A stretch of DNA of 64,000 nt from the NCBI GenBank assembly GCA_944548615.1, contig CALYMY010000076.1, forward strand, positions 111,417 through 175,416, given 5' to 3'. Below the pieces are notes generated by a model. The model searched no databases and was not told where the DNA came from. It saw only the letters and a list, made by a program, of their open reading frames with translations. A program made the position numbers and the translations under genes. Positions 1 through 9,663 of this stretch are shown here, one piece after another; within the stretch, counting starts at the first letter, position 1, and every line of letters starts with the position of its first letter. The stretch is from Micropterix aruncella. Lineage: Eukaryota > Arthropoda > Insecta > Lepidoptera > Micropterigidae.

Positions 1-887
1 TGCCTATACCAAATTTCACGTCTCTACGGTTGACCGTTGAGGAGTTCCCTCGTCGGGAGCCAACCCTGGGTGCAGCAGCCATGTCATGGTGGAACTTAGT
101 AATTGCCATCATAATGGAATGCCTATACCAAATTTCACGTCTCTACGGTTGACCGTTGAGGAGTTCCCTCGTCGGGAGCCAACCCTGGGTGCAGCAGCCA
201 TGTCATGGTGGAACTTAGTAATTGCCATCATAATGGAATGCCTATACCAAATTTCACGTCTCTACGGTTGACCGTTGAGGAGTTCCCTCGTCGGGAGCCA
301 ACCCTGGGTGCAGCAGCGATGTCATGGTGGAACTTAGAAATTGCCGTCATAATGGAATGCCTATACCAAATTTCACGTCTCTACGGTTGACCGTTGAGGA
401 GTTCCCTCGTCGGGAGCCAACCCTGGGTGCAGCAGCCATGTCATGGTGGAACTTAGTAATTGCCATCATAATGGAATGCCTATACCAAATTTCACGTCTC
501 TACGGTTGACCGTTGAGGAGTTCCCTCGTCGGGAGCCAACCCTGGGTGCAGCAGCCATGTCATGGTGGAACTTAGTAATTGCCATCATAATGGAATGCCT
601 ATACCAAATTTCACGTCTCTACGGTTGACCGTTGAGGAGTTCCCTCGTCGGGAGCCAACCCTGGGTGCAGCAGCCATGTCATGGTGGAACTTAGTAATTG
701 CCATCATAATGGAATGCCTATACCAAATTTCACGTCTCTACGGTTGACCGTTGAGAAGTTCCCTCGTCGGGAGCCAACCCTGGGTGCAGCAGCCATGTCA
801 TGGTGGAACTTAGTAATTGCCATCATAATGGAATGCCTATACCAAATTTCACGTCTCTACGGTTGACCGTTGAGGAGTTCCCTCGTC
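1..887. repeat. 119-bp monomer array of HOR1 (partial)
   Basis: Complete monomers start at 41, 160, 279, 398, 517, 636 and 755, followed by a 14-bp partial monomer at 874-887. The monomer at 279 is the marker variant carrying three linked substitutions (GCAGCGATG, TTAGAAATT, GCCGTCAT). The last full monomer (755) begins GAAGTTCC instead of GGAGTTCC. These markers recur at fixed places in the other copies. Each monomer contains an ATG opening a frame of about 61 codons that runs into the next monomer in a shifted frame, because 119 is not a multiple of three. I do not regard it as coding. Confidence 0.98.
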
Positions 888-893
888 CTTGTC

Positions 894-902
894 ACGTACC
901 TC
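894..902 (-). promoter_or_regulatory. Predicted 5' splice site GAG|GTACGT
   Basis: Read on the minus strand, a near-consensus U2-type donor follows the 40th codon of the candidate exon. Intron sequence would begin only a few bases before the 119-bp array. It is intact in 15 of 16 copies and broken in HOR5. Confidence 0.45.
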
Positions 903-1046
903 TTTCCGTAGGTTGTTTACTCCTTTTAATTCGTTTAACGCCTCGCGGGCAATATCTCTGGCTCTTTCCGGTATTTCTTCGAAATTCCGAAACGGCACTT
1001 CTATTTCTGTGGTCTCCATATTGTCTCTTCTCGTTGATCAAAGGCA
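900..1046 (-). other. Candidate 5' coding exon (first copy), 40 codons after a short leader
   Basis: I do not recognise the protein. On the minus strand an AG acceptor at 1048-1047 follows a pyrimidine-rich stretch with repeated TTTTCA ending TTTTCAG. The exon runs 1046 to 900 and is followed by a strong donor, GAG|GTACGT, with the GT at 899-898. The ATG at 1019 has A at -3 and G at +4. An in-frame TGA seven codons upstream, inside the exon, makes this ATG the start if this frame is used. The 120 coding bases give 40 codons in phase 0, starting METTEIEVPF and ending NNLRKE, rich in Glu, Arg and Ala, and probably helical in the middle. Unspliced, the frame runs to a TGA at 849-851 in the 119-bp array (56 codons). 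A second frame is also open through the exon but looks less protein-like. Transcription is unproven; this may be a captured, dead gene fragment. Confidence 0.4.
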
Positions 1047-1066
1047 CTGAAAATGAAAATGAAAAA
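1047..1066 (-). promoter_or_regulatory. Predicted 3' splice site and pyrimidine tract
   Basis: Read on the minus strand this is a T-rich run of TTTTCA repeats ending in CAG, directly before the candidate exon. A further CTT run lies about 55-65 bases upstream. It matches the usual U2-type acceptor. No branch point stands out clearly. Confidence 0.45.
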
Positions 1067-1332
1067 GCACAGATTAAATAGTATTGAAAAGTAATTAAAG
1101 AAGAAGAAGAAGACGAGATAAAAAGCAGAAGCAATGAAATGAAAAGCGTTCTAAAACCCTATCTTTTGACACCTCGCTTGTGTGTATATGATAAAATAAA
1201 GAATATAATATTTAATTTATTAAACGAAGCCGCGGGAAAAATACTAAAACTCCCTTGGCTCGGATCGCTACTATTGAAAACAAACATCGTAAAATCGATA
1301 AATAAACTTTCGCAAGTATGACGAGGGCTGAA

Positions 1333-1346
1333 GTTACCATAGAAAC
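1333..1346. promoter_or_regulatory. X-box-like motif GTTACCATAGAAAC
   Basis: It fits the RFX-factor X-box consensus RYYNYYATRRNRAC at all positions. It lies upstream of the candidate minus-strand exon, about 315 bases before its ATG. Binding is inferred from the motif only. Confidence 0.35.
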
Positions 1347-1401
1347 AGAAATCGTTAAATCGATAAATATTCTATTGCGAGTCGGGCCACCGCCTGAGCT
1401 C

Positions 1402-1415
1402 GTTACTATGGAAAC
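1402..1415. promoter_or_regulatory. X-box-like motif GTTACTATGGAAAC
   Basis: This is a second full match to RYYNYYATRRNRAC, 69 bases from the first. A third, degenerate relative lies at 1267-1280 (GCTACTATTGAAAA). Confidence 0.35.
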
Positions 1416-1905
1416 AAAACCGTTAAATCGATAAATCAATATACCTATACAGATATTAAATCGTCTATAATTCCGTTAATATTACTCAGATTTGAAAATT
1501 AAAAGAAGCGTTAGATGCGCAAAGCAAAACTCTATTAGATAATAATAAACAGGGAGGACTATTGATGCCTTTTAGCGCAATAGCCCTCAAACGTCGGAAG
1601 CCAATTTATTTCGAAAAATGTGATTTTTTCATAACAATTTCTATGTTCAAAATGAAAGTTTATATAAAAAAATTCAAAATGTCAAAATTTCGAAAATGCC
1701 ATTTCGTAGAGATTTCAAAGGCCTTCGTTCTGTCCGAACACCGTAACGCGTTAGGTTTACTCTATCTCGATTTATTTCGAAAAATGTGATTTTTTCATAA
1801 TAATTTCCAAGTTCAAAATGAAAGTTTATATAAAAATTTTCAAAATATCAAAATTTCAAAAATGCCATTTTGTAGAGCTTAAGCGGGGTGTCGATCTCGC
1901 CAAAG

Positions 1906-1918
1906 ACCGCAACGCGGT
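1906..1918. repeat. Short perfect hairpin in type-b 166-mers
   Basis: ACCGC-AAC-GCGGT is a 5-bp stem with a 3-base loop. It recurs in the other type-b monomers of this unit at 2404, 2736 and 3234. The matching place in types a and c has lost the pairing. Confidence 0.6.
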
Positions 1919-2104
1919 AGGTTTACTCTATCTCGATTTATTTCGAAAAATGTGATTTTTTCATAACAATTTCTATGTTCAAAATGAAAGTTTATATAAA
2001 ATTTTTCAAAATGTCAAAATTTCGAAAATGCCATTTTGTAGAGATTACCAAGGTCGTCGTTCTGTCCGAACGCCGTAACGCTATAGGTTTACTCTATCAC
2101 GATC

Positions 2105-2116
2105 TTTTTCGAAAAA
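2105..2116. repeat. 12-bp palindrome TTTTTCGAAAAA in 166-mers
   Basis: This perfect palindrome begins the AT-rich half of most monomers. Monomers that follow an a, b2 or b7 end carry TTTATTTCGAAAAA, which keeps a shorter palindrome. A second TTTCGAAA lies about 79 bases on in types a and c. Confidence 0.7.
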
Positions 2117-3475
2117 TGTGATTTTTTCATAACAATTTCTATGTTTAAAATGAAATTTTATATAAAATTTTTCAAAATGTCAAAATTTCGAAAATGCCAT
2201 TTTGTAGAGATTACCAAGGCCGTCGTTCTGTCCGAACGCCGTAACGCTATAGGTTTACTCTATCACGATCTTTTTCGAAAAATGTGATTTTTTCATAATA
2301 ATTTCTATGTTTAAAATGAAATTTTATATAAAATTTTTCAAAATGTCAAAATTTCAAAAATGCCATTTTGTAGAGCTTAAGCGGGGTGTCGATCTAGCCA
2401 AAGACCGCAACGCGGTAGGTTTACTCTATCACGGTCTTTTTCGAAAAATGTCATTTATTCATAACAATTTCTATGTTCAAAATGAAAGTTTATATAAAAA
2501 ATTTCAAAATGTCAAAATTTCGAAAATGCCATTTCGTAGAGATTACCAAGGCCGTGGTTCTGTCCGAACGCCGTAACGCTATAGGTTTACTCTATCACGA
2601 TCTTTTTCGAAAAATGTGATTTTTTCATTATAATTTCTATGTTTAAAATGAAATTTTATATAAAATTTTTCAAAATGTCAAAATTTCAAAAATGCCATTT
2701 TGTAGAGCTTAAGCGGGGTGTCGATCTCGCCAAAGACCGCAACGCGGTAGGTTTACTCTATCTCGATTTATTTCGAAAAATGTGATTTTTTCATAACAAT
2801 TTCTATGTTCAAAATGAAAGTTTATATAAAAAATTTCAAAATGTCAAAATTTCGAAAATGCCATTTTGTAGAGATTACCAAGGCCGTCGTTCTGTCCGAA
2901 CGCCGTAACCCTATAGGTTTACTCTATCACGATCTTTTTCGAAAAATGTGATTTTTTCATAACAATTTCTATGTTTAAAATGAAATTTTATATAAAATTT
3001 TTCAAAATGTCAAAATTTCGAAAATGCCATTTTGTAGAGATTACCAAGGCCGTCGTTCTGTCCGAACGCCGTAACCCTATAGGTTTACTCTATCACGATC
3101 TTTTTCGAAAAATATGATTTTTTCATAATAATTTCTATGTTTAAAATGAAATTTTATATAAAATTTTTCAAAAAGTCAAAATTTCAAAAATGCCATTTTG
3201 TAGAGCTTAAGCGGGGTGTCGATCTCGCCAAAGACCGCAACGCGGTAGGTTTACTCTATCTCGTTCTTTTGTGAAAAATGTGATTTTTTCATAACAATTT
3301 CTATGTTCAAAATGAAAGTTTATATAAAAAATTTCAAAATGTCAAAATTTCGAAAATGCCATTTCGTAGAGATTTCAAAGGCCTTCGTTATGCCCAAACA
3401 CCGTAACGCGTTTTATTTACTCTATCACGGTCTTTTTCGAAAAATGACATTTATTCATAACAATTTCTATGTTCA

Positions 3476-4917
3476 GGAGTTCCCTCGTCGGGAGCCAACC
3501 CTGGGTGCAGCAGCCATGTCATGGTGGAACTTAGTAATTGCCATCATAATGGAATGCCTATACCAAATTTCACGTCTCTACGGTTGACCGTTGAGGAGTT
3601 CCCTCGTCGGGAGCCAACCCTGGGTGCAGCAGCCATGTCATGGTGGAACTTAGTAATTGCCATCATAATGGAATGCCTATACCAAATTTCACGTCTCTAC
3701 GGTTGACCGTTGAGGAGTTCCCTCGTCGGGAGCCAACCCTGGGTGCAGCAGCGATGTCATGGTGGAACTTAGAAATTGCCGTCATAATGGAATGCCTATA
3801 CCAAATTTCACGTCTCTACGGTTGACCGTTGAGGAGTTCCCTCGTCGGGAGCCAACCCTGGGTGCAGCAGCCATGTCATGGTGGAACTTAGTAATTGCCA
3901 TCATAATGGAATGCCTATACCAAATTTCACGTCTCTACGGTTGACCGTTGAGGAGTTCCCTCGTCGGGAGCCAACCCTGGGTGCAGCAGCCATGTCATGG
4001 TGGAACTTAGTAATTGCCATCATAATGGAATGCCTATACCAAATTTCACGTCTCTACGGTTGACCGTTGAGGAGTTCCCTCGTCGGGAGCCAACCCTGGG
4101 TGCAGCAGCCATGTCATGGTGGAACTTAGTAATTGCCATCATAATGGAATGCCTATACCAAATTTCACGTCTCTACGGTTGACCGTTGAGGAGTTCCCTC
4201 GTCGGGAGCCAACCCTGGGTGCAGCAGCCATGTCATGGTGGAACTTAGTAATTGCCATCATAATGGAATGCCTATACCAAATTTCACGTCTCTACGGTTG
4301 ACCGTTGAGGAGTTCCCTCGTCGGGAGCCAACCCTGGGTGCAGCAGCGATGTCATGGTGGAACTTAGAAATTGCCGTCATAATGGAATGCCTATACCAAA
4401 TTTCACGTCTCTACGGTTGACCGTTGAGGAGTTCCCTCGTCGGGAGCCAACCCTGGGTGCAGCAGCCATGTCATGGTGGAACTTAGTAATTGCCATCATA
4501 ATGGAATGCCTATACCAAATTTCACGTCTCTACGGTTGACCGTTGAGGAGTTCCCTCGTCGGGAGCCAACCCTGGGTGCAGCAGCCATGTCATGGTGGAA
4601 CTTAGTAATTGCCATCATAATGGAATGCCTATACCAAATTTCACGTCTCTACGGTTGACCGTTGAGGAGTTCCCTCGTCGGGAGCCAACCCTGGGTGCAG
4701 CAGCCATGTCATGGTGGAACTTAGTAATTGCCATCATAATGGAATGCCTATACCAAATTTCACGTCTCTACGGTTGACCGTTGAGAAGTTCCCTCGTCGG
4801 GAGCCAACCCTGGGTGCAGCAGCCATGTCATGGTGGAACTTAGTAATTGCCATCATAATGGAATGCCTATACCAAATTTCACGTCTCTACGGTTGACCGT
4901 TGAGGAGTTCCCTCGTC
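3476..4917. repeat. 119-bp array of HOR2, 12 monomers + 14 bp
   Basis: First complete array. Marker-variant monomers are numbers 3 (3714-3832) and 8 (4309-4427), five apart, as expected if five monomers (595 bp) were duplicated. Monomer 12 (4785) begins GAAGTTCC. Confidence 0.98.
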
Positions 4918-5633
4918 CTTGTCACGTACCTCTTTCCGTAGGTTGTTTACTCCTTTTAATTCGTTTAACGCCTCGCGGGCAATATCTCTGGCTCTTTCCG
5001 GTATTTCTTCGAAATTCCGAAACGGCACTTCTATTTCTGTGGTCTCCATATTGTCTCTTCTCGTTGATCAAAGGCACTGAAAATGAAAATGAAAAAGCAC
5101 AGATTAAATAGTATTGAAAAGTAATTAAAGAAGAAGAAGAAGACGAGATAAAAAGCAGAAGCAATGAAATGAAAAGCGTTCTAAAACCCTATCTTTTGAC
5201 ACCTCGCTTGTGTGTATATGATAAAATAAAGAATATAATATTTAATTTATTAAACGAAGCCGCGGGAAAAATACTAAAACTCCCTTGGCTCGGATCGCTA
5301 CTATTGAAAACAAACATTGTAAAATCGATAAATAAACTTTCGCAAGTATGACGAGGGCTGAAGTTACCATAGAAACAGAAATCGTTAAATCGATAAATAT
5401 TCTATTGCGAGTCGGGCCACCGCCTGAGCTCGTTACTATGGAAACAAAACCGTTAAATCGATAAATCAATATACCTATACAGATATTAAATCGTCTATAA
5501 TTCCGTTAATATTACTCAGATTTGAAAATTAAAAGAAGCGTTAGATGCGCAAAGCAAAACTCTATTAGATAATAATAAACAGGGAGGACTATTGATGCCT
5601 TTTAGCGCAATAGCCCTCAAACGTCGGAAGCCA
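4918..5633. repeat. Spacer of HOR2
   Basis: Candidate minus-strand exon at 4930-5076 with both splice sites intact; X-boxes at 5363 and 5432. The C to T change at 5318 is the only spacer substitution seen outside HOR5. Confidence 0.95.
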
Positions 5634-7505
5634 ATTTATTTCGAAAAATGTGATTTTTTCATAACAATTTCTATGTTCAAAATGAAAGTTTATATAAAAA
5701 AATTCAAAATGTCAAAATTTCGAAAATGCCATTTCGTAGAGATTTCAAAGGCCTTCGTTCTGTCCGAACACCGTAACGCGTTAGGTTTACTCTATCTCGA
5801 TTTATTTCGAAAAATGTGATTTTTTCATAATAATTTCCAAGTTCAAAATGAAAGTTTATATAAAAATTTTCAAAATATCAAAATTTCAAAAATGCCATTT
5901 TGTAGAGCTTAAGCGGGGTGTCGATCTCGCCAAAGACCGCAACGCGGTAGGTTTACTCTATCTCGATTTATTTCGAAAAATGTGATTTTTTCATAACAAT
6001 TTCTATGTTCAAAATGAAAGTTTATATAAAATTTTTCAAAATGTCAAAATTTCGAAAATGCCATTTTGTAGAGATTACCAAGGTCGTCGTTCTGTCCGAA
6101 CGCCGTAACGCTATAGGTTTACTCTATCACGATCTTTTTCGAAAAATGTGATTTTTTCATAACAATTTCTATGTTTAAAATGAAATTTTATATAAAATTT
6201 TTCAAAATGTCAAAATTTCGAAAATGCCATTTTGTAGAGATTACCAAGGCCGTCGTTCTGTCCGAACGCCGTAACGCTATAGGTTTACTCTATCACGATC
6301 TTTTTCGAAAAATGTGATTTTTTCATAATAATTTCTATGTTTAAAATGAAATTTTATATAAAATTTTTCAAAATGTCAAAATTTCAAAAATGCCATTTTG
6401 TAGAGCTTAAGCGGGGTGTCGATCTAGCCAAAGACCGCAACGCGGTAGGTTTACTCTATCACGGTCTTTTTCGAAAAATGTCATTTATTCATAACAATTT
6501 CTATGTTCAAAATGAAAGTTTATATAAAAAATTTCAAAATGTCAAAATTTCGAAAATGCCATTTCGTAGAGATTACCAAGGCCGTGGTTCTGTCGGAACG
6601 CCGTAACGCTATAGGTTTACTCTATCACGATCTTTTTCGAAAAATGTGATTTTTTCATTATAATTTCTATGTTTAAAATGAAATTTTATATAAAATTTTT
6701 CAAAATGTCAAAATTTCAAAAATGCCATTTTGTAGAGCTTAAGCGGGGTGTCGATCTCGCCAAAGACCGCAACGCGGTAGGTTTACTCTATCTCGATTTA
6801 TTTCGAAAAATGTGATTTTTTCATAACAATTTCTATGTTCAAAATAAAAGTTTATATAAAAAATTTCAAAATGTCAAAATTTCGAAAATGCCATTTTGTA
6901 GAGATTACCAAGGCCGTCGTTCTGTCCGAACGCCGTAACCCTATAGGTTTACTCTATCACGATCTTTTTCGAAAAATGTGATTTTTTCATAACAATTTCT
7001 ATGTTTAAAATGAAATTTTATATAAAATTTTTCAAAATGTCAAAATTTCGAAAATGCCATTTTGTAGAGATTACCAAGGCCGTCGTTCTGTCCGAACGCC
7101 GTAACCCTATAGGTTTACTCTATCACGATCTTTTTCGAAAAATATGATTTTTTCATAATAATTTCTATGTTTAAAATGAAATTTTATATAAAATTTTTCA
7201 AAAAGTCAAAATTTCAAAAATGCCATTTTGTAGAGCTTAAGCGGGGTGTCGATCTCGCCAAAGACCGCAACGCGGTAGGTTTACTATATCTCGTTCTTTT
7301 GTGAAAAATGTGATTTTTTCATAACAATTTCTATGTTCAAAATGAAAGTTTATATAAAAAATTTCAAAATGTCAAAATTTCGAAAATGCCATTTCGTAGA
7401 GATTTCAAAGGCCTTCGTTATGCCCAAACACCGTAACGCGTTTTATTTACTCTATCACGGTCTTTTTCGAAAAATGACATTTATTCATAACAATTTCTAT
7501 GTTCA
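5634..7505. repeat. 166-bp array of HOR2, 11.3 monomers
   Basis: Standard monomer order, with three private substitutions (6595, 6846, 7286). Confidence 0.98.
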
Positions 7506-8947
7506 GGAGTTCCCTCGTCGGGAGCCAACCCTGGGTGCAGCAGCCATGTCATGGTGGAACTTAGTAATTGCCATCATAATGGAATGCCTATACCAAATTT
7601 CACGTCTCTACGGTTGACCGTTGAGGAGTTCCCTCGTCGGGAGCCAACCCTGGGTGCAGCAGCCATGTCATGGTGGAACTTAGTAATTGCCATCATAATG
7701 GAATGCCTATACCAAATTTCACGTCTCTACGGTTGACCGTTGAGGAGTTCCCTCGTCGGGAGCCAACCCTGGGTGCAGCAGCGATGTCATGGTGGAACTT
7801 AGAAATTGCCGTCATAATGGAATGCCTATACCAAATTTCACGTCTCTACGGTTGACCGTTGAGGAGTTCCCTCGTCGGGAGCCAACCCTGGGTGCAGCAG
7901 CCATGTCATGGTGGAACTTAGTAATTGCCATCATAATGGAATGCCTATACCAAATTTCACGTCTCTACGGTTGACCGTTGAGGAGTTCCCTCGTCGGGAG
8001 CCAACCCTGGGTGCAGCAGCCATGTCATGGTGGAACTTAGTAATTGCCATCATAATGGAATGCCTATACCAAATTTCACGTCTCTACGGTTGACCGTTGA
8101 GGAGTTCCCTCGTCGGGAGCCAACCCTGGGTGCAGCAGCCATGTCATGGTGGAACTTAGTAATTGCCATCATAATGGAATGCCTATACCAAATTTCACGT
8201 CTCTACGGTTGACCGTTGAGGAGTTCCCTCGTCGGGAGCCAACCCTGGGTGCAGCAGCCATGTCATGGTGGAACTTAGTAATTGCCATCATAATGGAATG
8301 CCTATACCAAATTTCACGTCTCTACGGTTGACCGTTGAGGAGTTCCCTCGTCGGGAGCCAACCCTGGGTGCAGCAGCGATGTCATGGTGGAACTTAGAAA
8401 TTGCCGTCATAATGGAATGCCTATACCAAATTTCACGTCTCTACGGTTGACCGTTGAGGAGTTCCCTCGTCGGGAGCCAACCCTGGGTGCAGCAGCCATG
8501 TCATGGTGGAACTTAGTAATTGCCATCATAATGGAATGCCTATACCAAATTTCACGTCTCTACGGTTGACCGTTGAGGAGTTCCCTCGTCGGGAGCCAAC
8601 CCTGGGTGCAGCAGCCATGTCATGGTGGAACTTAGTAATTGCCATCATAATGGAATGCCTATACCAAATTTCACGTCTCTACGGTTGACCGTTGAGGAGT
8701 TCCCTCGTCGGGAGCCAACCCTGGGTGCAGCAGCCATGTCATGGTGGAACTTAGTAATTGCCATCATAATGGAATGCCTATACCAAATTTCACGTCTCTA
8801 CGGTTGACCGTTGAGAAGTTCCCTCGTCGGGAGCCAACCCTGGGTGCAGCAGCCATGTCATGGTGGAACTTAGTAATTGCCATCATAATGGAATGCCTAT
8901 ACCAAATTTCACGTCTCTACGGTTGACCGTTGAGGAGTTCCCTCGTC
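7506..8947. repeat. 119-bp array of HOR3, 12 monomers
   Basis: Marker variants at monomers 3 and 8. Confidence 0.98.
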
Positions 8948-9663
8948 CTTGTCACGTACCTCTTTCCGTAGGTTGTTTACTCCTTTTAATTCGTTTAACG
9001 CCTCGCGGGCAATATCTCTGGCTCTTTCCGGTATTTCTTCGAAATTCCGAAACGGCACTTCTATTTCTGTGGTCTCCATATTGTCTCTTCTCGTTGATCA
9101 AAGGCACTGAAAATGAAAATGAAAAAGCACAGATTAAATAGTATTGAAAAGTAATTAAAGAAGAAGAAGAAGACGAGATAAAAAGCAGAAGCAATGAAAT
9201 GAAAAGCGTTCTAAAACCCTATCTTTTGACACCTCGCTTGTGTGTATATGATAAAATAAAGAATATAATATTTAATTTATTAAACGAAGCCGCGGGAAAA
9301 ATACTAAAACTCCCTTGGCTCGGATCGCTACTATTGAAAACAAACATCGTAAAATCGATAAATAAACTTTCGCAAGTATGACGAGGGCTGAAGTTACCAT
9401 AGAAACAGAAATCGTTAAATCGATAAATATTCTATTGCGAGTCGGGCCACCGCCTGAGCTCGTTACTATGGAAACAAAACCGTTAAATCGATAAATCAAT
9501 ATACCTATACAGATATTAAATCGTCTATAATTCCGTTAATATTACTCAGATTTGAAAATTAAAAGAAGCGTTAGATGCGCAAAGCAAAACTCTATTAGAT
9601 AATAATAAACAGGGAGGACTATTGATGCCTTTTAGCGCAATAGCCCTCAAACGTCGGAAGCCA
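8948..9663. repeat. Spacer of HOR3
   Basis: Candidate exon at 8960-9106 (minus), intact; X-boxes at 9393 and 9462. Confidence 0.95.

Larger units (their letters stand above)
1291..1437 (-). promoter_or_regulatory. Cluster of three ATTTATCGAT motifs
   Basis: CGATA occurs at 1296-1300, 1361-1365 and 1429-1433, each inside AAATCGATAAAT. On the minus strand this reads TTTATCGATTT, one base from the TATCGATA DRE element of insect promoters. Clustered CGATA is also the BEAF-32 type of site in Drosophila. Whether this organism has such factors is unknown. Confidence 0.3.
1260..1440. repeat. Decayed 65-69 bp tandem repeat inside the spacer
   Basis: Three related segments each carry an X-box-like sequence (1267-1280, 1333-1346, 1402-1415), then 13-15 bases later AAATCGATAAAT (CGATA at 1296, 1361, 1429). 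The X-box to CGATA start spacing is 29, 28 and 27 bases. The sequences between the segments have diverged, so this repeat is older than the satellite amplification. Confidence 0.7.
888..1603. repeat. 716-bp non-tandem spacer of HOR1 (reference copy)
   Basis: This is the only part of the unit not made of 119- or 166-bp monomers. From the left it holds a candidate minus-strand exon with splice sites (900-1046), a GAA run (about 1101-1113) that forms a pyrimidine tract on the minus strand, an AT-rich stretch (about 1190-1235), a decayed 65-69 bp repeat carrying X-box-like and CGATA motifs (about 1260-1440), and an AT-rich tail to 1603 where I see nothing specific. Relative to the spacer start, the exon is at +12 to +158 and the X-boxes at +445 and +514 in every copy. 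Confidence 0.95.
1..3475. repeat. HOR1, left-truncated by the window edge
   Basis: Holds the last 7 complete 119-mers, a full spacer and a full 166-bp array. It is the reference copy for the detailed sites listed below. Confidence 0.97.
1604..3475. repeat. 166-bp monomer array of HOR1 (11.3 monomers)
   Basis: The GGTTTACTC anchor recurs every 166 bp at 1754, 1920, 2086, 2252, 2418, 2584, 2750, 2916, 3082 and 3248, with a mutated version at 3414. By their GC-richer ends the monomers fall into three types in the order a b c c b c b c c b a, which shows a five-monomer (830-bp) higher order. Type b ends AGCTTAAGCGGGG...GACCGCAACGCGG, type c ends GATTACCAAGG...CGCCGTAACG, and type a has GATTTCAAAGGCC. 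The array stops part-way through a monomer at GTTCA. Confidence 0.98.
3476..7505. repeat. HOR2, 4030 bp
   Basis: Standard structure. Private changes seen by eye: C to T at 5318, C to G at 6595, G to A at 6846 and C to A at 7286. This is the largest number of private changes among the standard copies. Confidence 0.97.

Noticed and set aside
41..159. CENP-B box in the 119-mer, suggested by CTCGTCGGGAG
   Set aside because: The required TTCG...A..CGGG spacing is not met.
41..159. NF-kB-like site on the minus strand (GGGAACTCCT)
   Set aside because: One mismatch to the consensus in a highly repeated monomer, with no supporting context.
86..271. A 61-codon frame starting in every 119-mer
   Set aside because: The frame crosses into the next monomer out of phase because 119 is not divisible by three, so it is a by-product of the repeat. 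It has no upstream signals and no recognisable domain.
800..1081. Plus-strand 93-codon frame and minus-strand 80-codon frame across the array-spacer junction
   Set aside because: They overlap the candidate minus-strand exon in other frames. The plus frame starts in a 119-mer and the minus frame starts in sequence that the splice acceptor marks as intron.
1167..1177. GAG|GTGTCA on the minus strand as donor of a leader intron upstream of the candidate exon
   Set aside because: A weak match with no independent support for exon 1. Left out of the annotation.
1139..1321. Plus-strand frame of 60 codons in the spacer
   Set aside because: No recognisable domain, it runs into the decayed X-box repeat, and nothing marks it as coding beyond length. 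Its conservation only reflects copy identity.
1548..1567. AGGGAGGA followed by TTG and ATG, like a bacterial ribosome binding site
   Set aside because: The setting is a eukaryotic satellite and the frame runs straight into 166-mers. Taken as chance.
2307..2576. Frames of 75-94 codons in the 166-bp array, rich in Phe, Lys and Met
   Set aside because: The composition simply follows the AT-rich monomer, the frames cross monomers in shifting phase, and single-base indels in HOR9 and HOR16 show the arrays tolerate frame breaks.
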